A stretch of DNA of 64,000 nucleotides from Cordylochernes scorpioides. Taxonomy: Eukaryota; Arthropoda; Arachnida; Pseudoscorpiones; Chernetidae. The position numbers and the translations under genes were made by a program. Under the pieces are notes generated by a model. The model ran no database searches. It worked only from the letters and a program-made list of their open reading frames with translations, and was not told the origin of the DNA. This document shows, in pieces, positions 31,355-41,349 of the stretch. The stretch spans positions 137,486,994 to 137,550,993 of the forward strand of contig CP092863.1 of the NCBI GenBank assembly GCA_030710605.1, in the 5' to 3' direction. The first letter of the stretch is position 1; every line of letters starts with the position of its first letter.

Positions 31355-31465
31355 TAAAAAGGTATTGGATCAAAATATAATTTATTTACCAATATTTCAG
31401 TTGGCTGAACGCCAACCTTTTTCAAGATATTAATCCAATATATGCCTTTTTAATTAAATATCTAT
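31355..31465. repeat. Family J repeat
   Basis: TTAATTAAAAAGGTATTGGA, the hammerhead-like block at 31387-31429, then CCAATATATGCCTTTTTAAT, which mirrors the left end. Other copies are at 39420-39540, 40130-40320, 40740-41030 and 57150-57300. Confidence 0.65.
31387..31429 (-). ncRNA. Hammerhead-like fold, variant core (family J)
   Basis: Minus strand: stem I TATC, core TTGAAAA plus an extra A, stem II GTTGGC-GTTCA-GCCAAC, GAAA, palindrome AATATT, stem I GGTA. The layout equals the hammerheads in this window, but the core departs from CUGANGA at several positions. Function is unproven. Confidence 0.45.
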
Positions 31466-31499
31466 TTAGGGATTGCTCTATTTTAAAAATAGATATATT

Positions 31500-31615
31500 T
31501 ATATATCTAAAGAAACAAGGGGCTCCTCGGCCGTCAAAATAGACGTCTAAAACCAGAGAAAACCTAAAAACCATGTCTCTTTAGATCAATTTCCACCCGG
31601 CAAAATTTTCATTTA
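31500..31615. repeat. Family D fragment
   Basis: AAGAAACAAGGGGCTCCTCG, TCAAAATAGACGTCTAAAAC and CTCTTTAGATCAATTTCCAC match family D. No ribozyme is present. Confidence 0.6.
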
Positions 31616-32204
31616 TATTTATATATATATTTAAATAATATTATTTACATATAAAGGGTATTAAAAATATAATGAGCAGACGAAAAATTTAGATTAATAT
31701 CTTTATTTAATTAATATATTAAAAATGGTTCTAAATAATTATAATCAATATTAATTATCTTTTATTAACATTTTTTAACATGTGGATCATATCATCATAG
31801 TTTTCATAGGTTTCAATGAATTTGATAATATTTAAGATGGTCAACACGTAGCTTTTTGTAACCATTTTACCATATTTCATATATAAGCGACTAAATATTT
31901 TCATATCAGAATAGAAATTCCTTTTAAATTTCCATTCGGATTCTCATTTTTAAATATGGAAAGAAAAACCTATTTGTGGATCTAGTTAACTGACCGCTTT
32001 CTAATTCTGAAATGGCTTTGTCAATAAATCAATTTATTTTAGAAGTGGCGTATAAAATCATTTATCATTTTTCTTTATAGCTAAAAAAATTGACGCTTTG
32101 TTTTTAAGATATCTAGCGCTTTGCAAATAGTTATTTTATATTGTCTACATTTTAAATTCCTGTTTATTTCTAACAGTAGTTTTATTCTATTATCAATTAA
32201 GATT

Positions 32205-32485
32205 CACTCATGGACAAAACTTAAGTAAGTTGTACCTTTTAAAATGTATATCGGGATTGAGACAATAACTCTGAAAGATATTACAGTAACCTTTATTGAA
32301 GACACACGAGATAACCAAGTGTGAACAAAACTTAAGGAAGTTGTACCTTTCAGAATGTATATCGGGATTCAGACGATAACTCTGAAAGATATTACAGTGA
32401 CCTTTATTGAAGACACACGAGATAATCAAGTGTGAACAAAAACAAACGAACGGCGAAATGAAAGACTTCCCACTTCCTTAAGTGT
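32205..32485. mobile_element. Family M MITE, two units, right end eroded
   Basis: The left end CACTCATGGACAAAACTTAA is intact, and two 111-bp units follow. The tail GAACGGCGAAATGAAAGAC and CACTTCCTTAAGTGTTGTC then break into a CT-rich run. Confidence 0.75.
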
Positions 32486-32991
32486 TGTCTCTCTCTCTCC
32501 ATATAAGATAATGTATATATGTAATAATTATTAAAAAGAGATAAATTAAAGATGTTTTCGACAAGTAATTTTGTATATCGATAGATATTTTTTTCGTATA
32601 GGGAAATATCATTATTGGAAAAGTGTGGAGGTATCGATTTAAGTGTTTCTTTGATGTCGGTGAAATCAAACTTATCAACCAAATATATTTTGTCCAAATA
32701 TTTCTGTCTCATTCAAAGAGAGATATTGGGTGAAATATTCCCACAATATACCTACTTTACATAACTTAGGAATGTAATTTTCTTATAGACTGCTTCAAAT
32801 ATGTGGCTATTTCTTCTTCAGTTTCTCTGTTTATTGGCAGGTCGTGGTGTCCAATGACGTAATGCTTATTTCTATCTATTTAAAAAAAAATAGTTTTCTA
32901 ACAGAAGATTAATCTAATTGTTATTCTTTCCTAAGTTCAAATTCAATTCATTTACAACTTTCTTTATCAATATATTTTTCTCTCAATATAC

Positions 32992-33565
32992 ACTCATGAA
33001 CAAAACTTAAGGATGTTTTACCTTTCAGAGTGTATATAGGGATACAGACAATAACCCTGAAAGATATTACAGTGACCTTTATTGAAGACACACGAGATAA
33101 CCAAGTGTGAACAAAACATAAGGAAGTTGTACCTTTCAGCATGTATATCGGGATTCAGACAATAACTCTGAAATATATTACAGTGACCTTAAGATATTAC
33201 AGTGACCTTTATTGAAGACACACGAGATAACCAAGTATGTATACACTCATGTACAAAACTTAAGGAAATTGTACCTTTCCGAATGTATATCGTGATTCAG
33301 ACAATAACTCTGAAAGATATTATAGTGACCTTTATTGAAGACACACGAGATAACCAAGTATGTATACACTCATGTACAAAACTTAAGGAAGTTGTACCTT
33401 TCAGAATGCATATCGTGATTCAGACAATAACTCTGAAAGATATTATAGTGACCTTTATTGAAGACACACGAGATAACCAAGTATGTATACACTCATGTAC
33501 AAAACTTAAGGAAGTTGTACCTTTCAGAATGCATATCGTGATTCAGACAATAACTCTGAAATATA
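32992..33565. mobile_element. Family M composite with 123-bp units containing the terminus
   Basis: It begins CACTCATGAACAAAACTTAA and carries two ordinary units, then a short internal duplication near 33180-33200. Three units of 123 bp follow, in which the full end TACACTCATGTACAAAACTT recurs at 33242, 33365 and 33488. The right terminus is missing. Open frames here reflect periods divisible by three. Confidence 0.8.
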
Positions 33566-33574
33566 TTTGATTAT

Positions 33575-33612
33575 AATGGTCTGTACCATTTATGTGTACT
33601 AGGGATAATAAT
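33575..33612 (+). mobile_element. SINE family G tail fragment
   Basis: ATGGTCTGTACCATTTATGT then GTACTAGGGATAATAATAA, the 3' end of the SINE. Confidence 0.5.
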
Positions 33613-33904
33613 AAAATAAAAAGTCTTATTGAGATTTGAACAAAGAGCGGTTGAATCAAAGATGTTCTACTGTATAGTATCTTCCATTCTCTTATCCAAG
33701 CTGACAGAAGACAGTTATGTAAGACGTGGGGATAAAGGAAGACGGTGTAAAAGACTTATGTCATCACCTGTGACATCTGTCTGTCCGGCTAGGATGTGTG
33801 ACACTAGCGTGACAAAGATATCCAACCCAACCTTTACCTCTGTTTCCATCCATTCCGCCAACTCTTTATGGATTATGACAAATCACTTTGATTAAATCTC
33901 TATT

Positions 33905-34440
33905 TATGATGCATTAGCATGCCATCTGTTATCAAAATTCGAAATTATTATAGACGCGTATGATTCTTTTTAAAAATAAACGGTTGCGATGGGAGGGTTC
34001 GCCACTGATGAGCCAGGCCCTCCCATTAATTTTTCCATTGCAATAAGGACAGTAGAAATTGTTTATTTTTAAAAAGAATCATACGCGTCTATAATAGTTT
34101 CAAATCTTTATTTACTTTCTTTGATAGAACCGCTGAGAGGGTTCACCACTGATGAGCCAGGCCCTCCCATTAATTTTTCCATTGCAATAAGGACAGTAGA
34201 AATTGTTTATTTTTAAAAAGAAACATACGCGTCTATAATAGTTTCAAATCTCTATTTACTTTCTTTGATGGAACCGCTGAGAGGGTTCACCACTGATGAG
34301 CCAGGCCCTCCCAATATTTTTTAAATCGTAGTAAGGACAGTAGAAGTTTTTGATTGCTGTGTAAAAGAAAAATACGCGTCTTAATGTTTACATTTTCTGT
34401 AAATAGAGAGATGGCGCATTATTGTTTCATATTAAATCTT
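33905..34440. repeat. Family B cluster: one inverted and three tandem copies
   Basis: 33905-33985 is a minus-strand tail (GCCATCTGTTATCAAAATTC, ATTATAGACGCGTATGATTC). CTGATGAGCC then recurs at 34015, 34149 and 34293 with the tail CAATAAGGACAGTAGAAATT each time. In these copies the GGCGAAACC block is decayed (for example GATAGAACC). Confidence 0.7.
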
Positions 34441-34496
34441 TATTTCCCTATTATTTCTATACCCATATTGACATGGTAGTCAAACACATAACTACA

Positions 34497-34810
34497 ACTT
34501 TATTAAAACCACCGGTCTTATACAGATTCACCACAGGAAGCAAACATAGATAGAGCTCCTATACTCCAGGCAGCACAGAACCCAACAATATTTGATACAC
34601 ACATACAGATTTATTAAGACCGCCAGTCTCATACAGATTCCCCACAAGAAGGAAGCATAGATAGAGCTCCTATACTCCATGCAGCACAGAACCCAACAAT
34701 ATTTGATACACACATACAGATTTATTAAGACCGCCAGTCTTATACAGATTCACCACAGGAAAAAAGAAGCATAGATGGAGTTCCTATACTCCAAGCAAGC
34801 ACAATCAAAC
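34497..34810 (-). repeat. Family A, three tandem units of about 111 bp
   Basis: TTATTAAGACCGCCAGTCT recurs with period about 111 (34500, 34611, 34722). Each is followed by TACAGATTC, GAGCTCCTATACTCCA and CAGCACAGAACCCAACAATA. On the minus strand each unit ends with hairpin plus AATAAA. Tandem joining of an LTR-like unit is unusual. Confidence 0.8.
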
Positions 34811-34814
34811 AACA

Positions 34815-35808
34815 GCCTCCAGGTCCGACACATGTCCATAGATTACACCGTATTAAAGTTAGCGTATTTTGACATGGTAGTCTATTTAAAAAAATCAGAG
34901 AATTCATTGGAAGAAACATATAAAGAAGACCCCCATGTACTAGATTTGTAAACCAACCAAAGAGAAAAACCAGAAGACAACATCTTAAACCCTAATTATC
35001 AACTATGGATAGATCATTTTAGCAAATCTTAAAATCGAAAGGTCACGTCAGCCCCTTAGAATTATTCCACCTAACTGCTATACTAAGAAAAAGCATATAT
35101 CTTTAAAATACTATATAATCTCTCTCCATTACTTTTATTATATATGTTTTAGTTTGCTGAGAAAGGGCTTGTCCGAAAGCTACTCTAATCAATTAATAAA
35201 AAAGCTGCGGTGTCTTGTTGTCGGTAGGTTGGAAATACCCATAGAGACAAAGACAGAAGCCGCCTATGGGACAAAGGTTAGGGAGATTATATAAGCTGTA
35301 AAGACATCCATAAATCTAATGGAGAGGGTCTCGATCCATAAACTTCATCCCATGGCGAATTCATTTAAACCGTCTGAATAACACCTTTTTTGTTGTTTTT
35401 TTTTTATCCTTGGTGGGTTTCTGTGGAACGACTTCGTGGAAGTCAGGGTGGTGTCTGGACTCTATCCAAACCAATCGTCGGACACAGCGCCACACCAGGA
35501 ATAGGCTCTTGCAAAAATAGTGGAACCACGTGTATAGATGTCATGTACGTGTTTAGCACGATTTGGCAAATTGTTTTGGAAACTTCGAATTACTTCTTTT
35601 CTTCTTCTTTATCATTGATATCATAATTTCATATATACATCTTGAAACTAATCACATTTGACTCTTTTTTATAAAAAGTATGTATATAAGTATGTATGTA
35701 AATAAAAGGTAATGTATATAAATAACTACAATACAGCATAGTTTCCTTTTCTTAAACCATTTCCTGTAGAAGGGTTTTTTAAAAGCCGAAAACTTGTTAA
35801 AAGTGCAA
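34815..35808. other. No gene recognised
   Basis: A family I-like GGCTTGTCCGAAAGCTACTC lies near 35168. The 78-codon frame at 35390-35626 has no recognised motif. Confidence 0.4.
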
Positions 35809-35810
35809 TA

Positions 35811-36014
35811 ACTCATGGACAAAACTTAAGTAACTTGTACATTTCAGCATGGATATCGGGATTGAGACAATAACTCTGAAAGATATTACAGTGACCTTTA
35901 TTGAAGACACACAAGATAACCAAGTGTGAACAAAATTGCCTGTCTCCTAAAAAAAAATTAGACGACCGGCGATATCAAAAACTTTGCACTTCCTTAAGTT
36001 TTGACCATGAGTGT
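35811..36014. mobile_element. Family M MITE, single-unit form
   Basis: ACTCATGGACAAAACTTAAG at the left, one 111-bp unit, the tail GACGACCGGCGATATCAAAA, and CCTTAAGTTTTGACCATGAG at the right. Its length of about 204 bp equals 21239-21442. Confidence 0.85.
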
Positions 36015-36744
36015 CTAATCTAACAAAATATTATGTAGATACACACGTCTGTTTACTTCCTAGATGCGTTTAAAAGTGTCCTCTCCGCTTATTGCCTGGT
36101 TTTTTTCATCTTCTTAATCGCACGTATACTTTTTTTAAAAGTGCCGCAAAAAGATCCACGTGTTTAAAATCACTAGCTAATCAGTTGTAAATTATATATT
36201 ATGTTCTTTTTTTAAATCTTCTGATTGCTTCAAAACAAATTTGAACCTCTAAGGTGTATAGAAAAGCCACGTGTACATACATGTACGCGCATGTTTAAAA
36301 AGGCATATGTTCGAATTTTACATCAACATGTTATTGAAAAAAGAAGAAGCATATGAACAAGTCACGTGTTCATTTGGCAGATACATCTGTTTACGACTAA
36401 AAGGCTCATTATTTTGTCTTTTAATTGGTCCATTTAATTCGAATTTGTATCTCCCCAAATGATTAAAAAAAATGCCACGTGGCTGTTAAATCATCGTTTT
36501 ATATTCGTATGTAAGTTTTTTATTGGTTTATTTATTTTTCATAGTTTGTTTTGAAGGTCTTAAAAAAATATGAGGAAATAAACTTTGTTTTTAAATTAGA
36601 AATACTTCGTTTTATGTAGATAGCTTTGTTTATATTTACATTTATATCTATTTCATGCATACATGTGATGCGCACATTGTGGAATAAAAAAACATTTATT
36701 TTTAAAACTATTACAAAATTTTGAAATTGCTCTTGGATCAGATG

Positions 36745-36940
36745 GACACTTCCTCATCGTGCAACTAGAAGTTTCTAATGGATTGCGCCATCTGTCAGAA
36801 TAAATATCAACTATAAACGTTGATTTTTTTTCAATTATTCCATAATGTTAGCCGAATACCCTATCTTGATTGGCTAAAAAAGCCAATCGCGTACGCGTTT
36901 CGGGTTGTTGGCCCCCTTCAGCGTGGTGCAGGCTGTATAA
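36745..36940. mobile_element. Family H repeat with decayed hammerhead
   Basis: TGGATTGCGCCATCTGTCAG, a TATTCCATAATGTTAGCCGA segment, TGATTGGCTAAAAAAGCCAA, then the ribozyme remnant on the minus strand at about 36887-36926. It has core CTGAAGG, stem II GGGCCAACAACCC, GAAAC and GCGTA, and stem I largely lost. Same order as 45540-45850. Confidence 0.6.
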
Positions 36941-37569
36941 CGAAGATCAAAGTCTTTGAGGCTTCCAGAAAAAAATGAAGGGTATTTAAGGCCATAAGAA
37001 TACGTGAGAACACTTCTGTACTATTTTTATTCATAAAAGTGATTTCATTTGTCGAAATATAGAAGGCAAATACTTTTTTTTTTATAATGAAAATACAACT
37101 TTTTGGAATGTCATTTTCTATGGATTGCGAGAAACTAAATGTTTATCTTCAGCACCTATTCTCCTTTGTCTATGGAGTATTTCCTAGAAGCCACATGTTT
37201 CCTACGACCAGAACGTGCCCATTCCTTCAAACTGCTTCATTTTGTAAAGTTGCGACATCAATGTTAACACGTTGGTTATTGTGTTGGTTGATATTTCTGT
37301 CCTCTTCTTTTATTTGCATAGACACATTCTCTGGCGGAAATAATGGAACAACGTGTGTGTAGATGACAATTTAGATTATAGATATAAGACAACAAGATTA
37401 CATACAAATGATTTATTCAGTATTTTTCTCTGGAGATGGTATTTTTGTCTGTATTTTCCCAAACTGGTGTTGTGTCCCATTCCTTATCACCATTAATAAA
37501 GTTTTCCAATAGGATAATAAATATAATGCATTGTGTTCTAACACAAAGCAATAACGCGCCATCTATACA

Positions 37570-38040
37570 TATAAAATAAAAGGATTTAAAAGCGCGAATG
37601 TTTCTTTTATACATAATACGAACTTCTACTGTCCTTACTGCGATGAAAAATATATTGGGAGGGCTTGGCTCATCAGTGGTGAACCCTCCCAGCGGTTTCA
37701 CCAATTTAATCCACCAGACCGCTTCTCAGAGCTCTGATACTGTATTGGATCATTCTGCTTTTATATGCTACACTGAAGGATGGAATCTTATGTCCATAGT
37801 TTACTTGAAAACCATTCTAAGATTCCATCCTTCAGTGTAGCATATAAAAGCAGAATGATCCAATACAGTATTAGAGCTCTGAGAAGCGGTCTGGTGGATT
37901 AAATTGGCGAAACCGCTGGGAGGGTTCACCACTGATGAGCCAAGCCCTCCCAATATATTTTTTCATCGCAGTAAGGACAGCAGAAGTTCGTTTTATGTAT
38001 AAAAGAAACATTCGCGCTTTTAAATCCTTTTATTTTATAT
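37570..38040. repeat. Family B palindrome, about 470 bp
   Basis: The left arm 37570-37791 and right arm 37818-38040 are nearly perfect inverted copies. They contain AGCGGTCTGGTGGATTAAAT, TTGGCGAAACCGCTGGGAGG, CACCACTGATGAGCCAAGCC and TCGCAGTAAGGACAG. The centre is 26 bp. Each arm has the full set of hammerhead-like blocks. Confidence 0.85.
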
Positions 38041-38084
38041 TGTGTTCTAATGTACAATGAAAAAGAAGGTGATTCTTTTGGTAT

Positions 38085-38320
38085 ATATATAGTTTTGAAA
38101 ATAGAGCAATCCATACTTAATTCATTAGATAATAAAAGGCATATATTGGATTTAATAAAATTAAGTATGGATTGCTCTATTTTCAAAGGCAAAATAAATA
38201 TTTTATTAAATCCAATATATGCCTTTTATTATCTAATGAATTAAGTATGGATTGCTCTATTTTTAAAGGCAAAATAAATATTTTATTAAATCTAATATAT
38301 GCCTTTTATTATCTAATATA
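38085..38320. repeat. Family J-associated inverted/direct repeats
   Basis: AAAATAGAGCAATCCATACT and AAGTATGGATTGCTCTATTT face each other. The block CAAAATAAATATTTTATTAA with ATATGCCTTTTATTATCTAA then repeats twice in direct order. No hammerhead-like core is included. Confidence 0.7.
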
Positions 38321-38440
38321 TATAGTTATTTATTTAACTGTATTCAACAGAAAGTTTCGGAAGGATGATATTCATGTGTCAGAATTAAAGGGAGAGATGC
38401 TTCTTTTGGCACATATAATACAAATATATATTTACATATA

Positions 38441-38714
38441 CACCTATCCCCCGATTTACACGGTAGATACGTTCCTGAGAAAAACGTGTAAATCGAAAAA
38501 AAAGAATGTCTTATTTTAAATCTTTCAAACCAGCCATGATTTGCCAAAAAATTTGGCTTCTTTTCAGTTGAAGAAGAAGATGGCAATTGCTCTACAATTT
38601 TTTCGTATAGTATTTCGTTAGTATATTGCGATAAAAACAAAAAAAAAATATTTGGAAAACCGTGTAAAAGCGAAAACGTGTAAAACAAGTACCGTGTAAA
38701 TCGGGGGACAGGTG
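38441..38714. mobile_element. Tigger-like element with transposase remnant
   Basis: CACCTATCCCCCGATTTACA and TGTAAATCGGGGGACAGGTG form inverted ends of the CCCCCGATTTAC type known from Tigger elements. TA lies on both sides (38439-38440, 38715-38716). The 274-bp interior carries the remnant described at 38497-38628. Confidence 0.85.
38497..38628 (-). pseudogene. Pogo/Tigger transposase fragment, CENP-B-type HTH
   Basis: Within a minus-strand frame, about 44 codons read YEKIVEQLP, then NFLANHGWFERFKIRHSFF. The GWFERFKxRH core is the hallmark of the CENP-B-type helix-turn-helix that binds DNA in pogo/Tigger transposases. Everything else of the transposase is missing: the catalytic DDD/E domain and the N-terminal HTH. 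The remaining codons of the 148-codon frame (38344-38790) lie in the terminal repeats or outside the element. This is a deletion derivative and produces no working enzyme. Confidence 0.7.
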
Positions 38715-39221
38715 TATAATGAAAATCAACGAGAATAATTGATATGTATTCCGATAGATGGTGCAAGTCATCAGCAACTTTCATTTGCACGATAAAGAGA
38801 TGCCGTTTTCATAACATATAACTATGTACGAAAAAATTCTAAACTCTTTCTATTATTATCTATTATAAAGTGTGTGTGTGTTCATATGGAGTCCCTTAGA
38901 TAAAAATTTAACTCTATTTCTATAGATTTTTTTTCACACTTTAAGACACACACTATCTTAAGAAAATATATTTTAAAATAATTAGATTAGGTAAAGAAGA
39001 ATTATCGACAATTATTTTTTAACATCTCCATTCTATTCAAACAAAATGTAAAAAACAAATTTTAAAAAAGAGATTTAATGAAATATCAATATTGACACTC
39101 TCTATTAATACACGCCATCATTCGATTTTAAAAGGAATTAAACCCTAAAAATAGAAGAAGAAAAAAAAAACACTTTGAAAAAAAAATCTTCAATATATAT
39201 ATATATACAAGTTGAATCAAC

Positions 39222-39300
39222 GTTTAGTTGATTTTTATACCACTAGATGGCGCTCTGCCATCTAAAAATACTCATGAGAGCGGTCAGGATATGCTCTTTT
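39222..39300. repeat. Family C fragment
   Basis: GTTGAATCAACGTTTAGTTG, CACTAGATGGCGCTCTGCCA and GGTCAGGATATGCTCTTTTT, the outer part of the C repeat. Confidence 0.65.
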
Positions 39301-39313
39301 TGTTATATATATA

Positions 39314-39416
39314 CAGTTAAACCTGTCTATAGCGCCCCCTCTAAATAGCGCCTCCCTCTCTATAGCACCCTATTTTGGTGAATCCCAAAAGGGGGCGCTA
39401 TAGACAGGTTTAACTG
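39314..39416. mobile_element. Pogo/Tigger-like MITE, 103 bp
   Basis: Inverted ends CAGTTAAACCTGTCTATAGC and GCTATAGACAGGTTTAACTG are perfect, with TA on both sides (39312-39313, 39417-39418). It is a shorter sibling of 7467-7644 and noncoding. Confidence 0.9.
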
Positions 39417-39419
39417 TAT

Positions 39420-39540
39420 TTATATTTAATTAAAAAGGCTCATATTGGATCAAAATATCATTTATTTTACTAATATTTCAGTTGGCTGAATGCCAACCTT
39501 TTTCAAGGAATTATAACCTATTAATGTGTTCAGCTAACTG
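39420..39540. repeat. Family J repeat with decayed hammerhead-like block
   Basis: TTAATTAAAAAGGCTCATAT, then the minus-strand block 39468-39510 with core TTGAAAA, stem II TTGGC-ATTCA-GCCAA, GAAA and AATATT. Stem I TTCC/AGTA is broken. Confidence 0.55.
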
Positions 39541-39579
39541 AAATAGAAAAAAGGTCAGGTGTTGATTTAAAAACTAAAA

Positions 39580-39700
39580 AAGGTACATTCCCTGACAGTA
39601 CGTGTTCAAATGAGCATTTCTAGATGGCAGAGCGCCATCTAGTAAAACAAAAATAAACTAAAGGTTTATTTTAACTTTTTAGTGATATTTGACCAACCCA
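39580..39700. repeat. Family C fragment
   Basis: AAGGTACATTCCCTGACAG, TAGATGGCAGAGCGCCATCT, AATAAACTAAAGGTTTATTT and GATATTTGACCAACCCA. It stops before the ribozyme position. Confidence 0.65.
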
Positions 39701-39806
39701 AATATGTGTTTGTGTGTGAAAGCGTTGATATTAAAGACCAAAAAGGGGGATGTAAGTGTGGTCAGGATATGCCTTTTGTGTTTTTAATATATAATATTGT
39801 TTTGAG

Positions 39807-40113
39807 GGGGGTCAGTGGAAGGATGGTCTAAATCATTGGTTTTCGACCGCTACGACCCGGGTTCGATTCCCGCATTGGGCACTTTTTTCTGATTATAAAA
39901 ATAAATAAAATGCTCTGATGGCCCCCGATTCTTGCAAAAAATCCAACCCCACCGGCGAGTACAAGTAACCAAACGGGGGTCTGGCACATTTGTAAGTGTA
40001 AAGTCGAACTGCTTTTCACAATGTGTAGACATGTGGTGCACTTACAGTAAAAGCAGTCGCCTACTTCTACCCACCATGATTATCATGGCCTATACTACGT
40101 GTACTAGGGATAA
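39807..40113 (+). mobile_element. SINE family G, best full-length copy
   Basis: The head GGGGGTCAGTGGAAGGATGG is tRNA-like and A-box-like, followed by GACCGCTACGACCC and a perfect B box GGGTTCGATTCCC (39859-39871). Then come CGCATTGGGCACTTTTTTCT, the body AAATCCAACCCCACCGGCGA and AGTGTAAAGTCGAACTGC, TACAGTAAAAGCAGTCGCC, CCATGATTATCATGGCC and the tail GTGTACTAGGGATAA. It is about 300 bp and serves as the reference for all other G copies in the window. Confidence 0.85.
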
Positions 40114-40129
40114 GCAAAAGAAAAAAATA

Positions 40130-40320
40130 TTGTTTTGAAAATAGAGCAATCCTTAAATAAATCTTTAATTAAAAAGGCATATATTGGATCAAAATATTTA
40201 TTTTACCAATATGTTATAACACCTTGATAAAGGTTGGCGTTCAGCCAACTGAAATATTGATAAAATAAATAATATTTTGATCCAATATACGCCTTTTTCA
40301 ATAAAATAAAAAAGATATAT
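40130..40320. repeat. Family J repeat with hammerhead-like block
   Basis: TTGAAAATAGAGCAATCC, AAAGGCATATATTGGATCAA, then the plus-strand block 40220-40262: CACC, TTGATAA, A, GGTTGGC-GTTCA-GCCAACT, GAAA, TATT, GATA. Stem I is broken. TTTTGATCCAATATACGCCT closes the foldback. Confidence 0.6.
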
Positions 40321-40377
40321 ATGTTATATAAAAATATTTATTTATTTAAAATTATATTTCATATATTCAAATATTCT

Positions 40378-41345
40378 GTTTAAATCTACCACCAGATGTC
40401 GGTACTTTCCCTATATAAAACCTATTGTTGTTGTTTCTCGATGGCCGGCTCAAACCTTTTGCACATTATGTAAATAAGTTTTTCATTTTTAAGATTCTTA
40501 CGCCTCAAGTCAGGCATACCTTTCTCAAATTATGTTTTATATATTCCATAAGCTCAATTAAAGCTATTTCTAATATTCACTATTTTTTAATTATACTTTC
40601 AAGATTTTAACCACGACTGCATTACCATAGCATAATCCTCAAGTTAATCAAAATCATCAGAAAATCTTATTTCCTAATAAATCTATATAAAATCCTTTCA
40701 AATCAACAGAAAATCTTTTTTCGTAGTATATATATATATATATTAGAAAAGGCATATATTGAATTTAATAAAATATTTATTTTGCCAATATTTCGGCTGG
40801 CTGAACGCCAACCTTTATCAAGGCATTACATTTTTGTATACACAAACTCAGCGCCGCATAGTGATAAAATATCACAGTTGAAATCATTTCAAATACAAAG
40901 TAGGTGGGGGAAATTTGTGCATGAAAAAATTAATATAAAAATTACAATCAAATATGTTAAATATCTTAAAATATTAGAGGAAAAATGAATTAAATATGGA
41001 TTGCTCTATTTTCAAAACAATATATATATGTTATATTATAAATAAAAATAGAGATTTCTGTTTGATTTTTGATTAACTTGAGGATTATGCAATGGTGAGC
41101 AGTCGTGGCAATAATTAAATTAAATTAGTTATCAAAAATAGCTTTAATTGCGCTAAAGGAATATATAAAAACATAATTTGGTAAAAGTACTGCCTGGCTT
41201 AGGGCGAGTAGAAAAAGGAAAACAAAAGATTATTTACATAATGTACAAAAGATTTGAGCCGGCCATCGGGAAACAACAACAATGAGTTTTTATAGGGGAA
41301 GCATAACCTCTGGCGGTCAATTTAACAGAGTATTTGAATCTATGA
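40378..41345. repeat. Large inverted pair (L) around a family J copy
   Basis: 40430-40560 (TTGTTGTTTCTCGATGGCCG, GCTCAAACCTTTTGCACATT, CTTACGCCTCAAGTCAGGCA) is mirrored at 41165-41290 (CCATCGGGAAACAACAACAA and so on). TTAAAGCTATTT and GACTGCATTACCATAGCATA have counterparts at 41095-41155. The arms are clearly diverged. Arms of over 250 bp enclose the J repeat at 40740-41030. Confidence 0.75.
40783..40825 (-). ncRNA. Hammerhead-like fold, variant core (family J)
   Basis: Minus strand: stem I TGCC, TTGATAA plus an extra A, stem II GGTTGGC-GTTCA-GCCAGCC (7 bp), GAAA, palindrome AATATT, stem I GGCA. Stem I is a perfect 4 bp. The fold matches hammerhead topology, but C3 is T and G8 is A, so catalysis is doubtful. 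Confidence 0.45.
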
Positions 41346-41349
41346 AATA

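Noticed and set aside
33629..33895. 88-codon plus-strand frame
   Set aside because: Mixed composition but no recognised domain, no promoter or splice evidence, and flanked by repeat fragments.
39859..39871. B-box sequences as real tRNA genes
   Set aside because: They sit in roughly 300-bp SINE copies without a foldable cloverleaf or acceptor stem.
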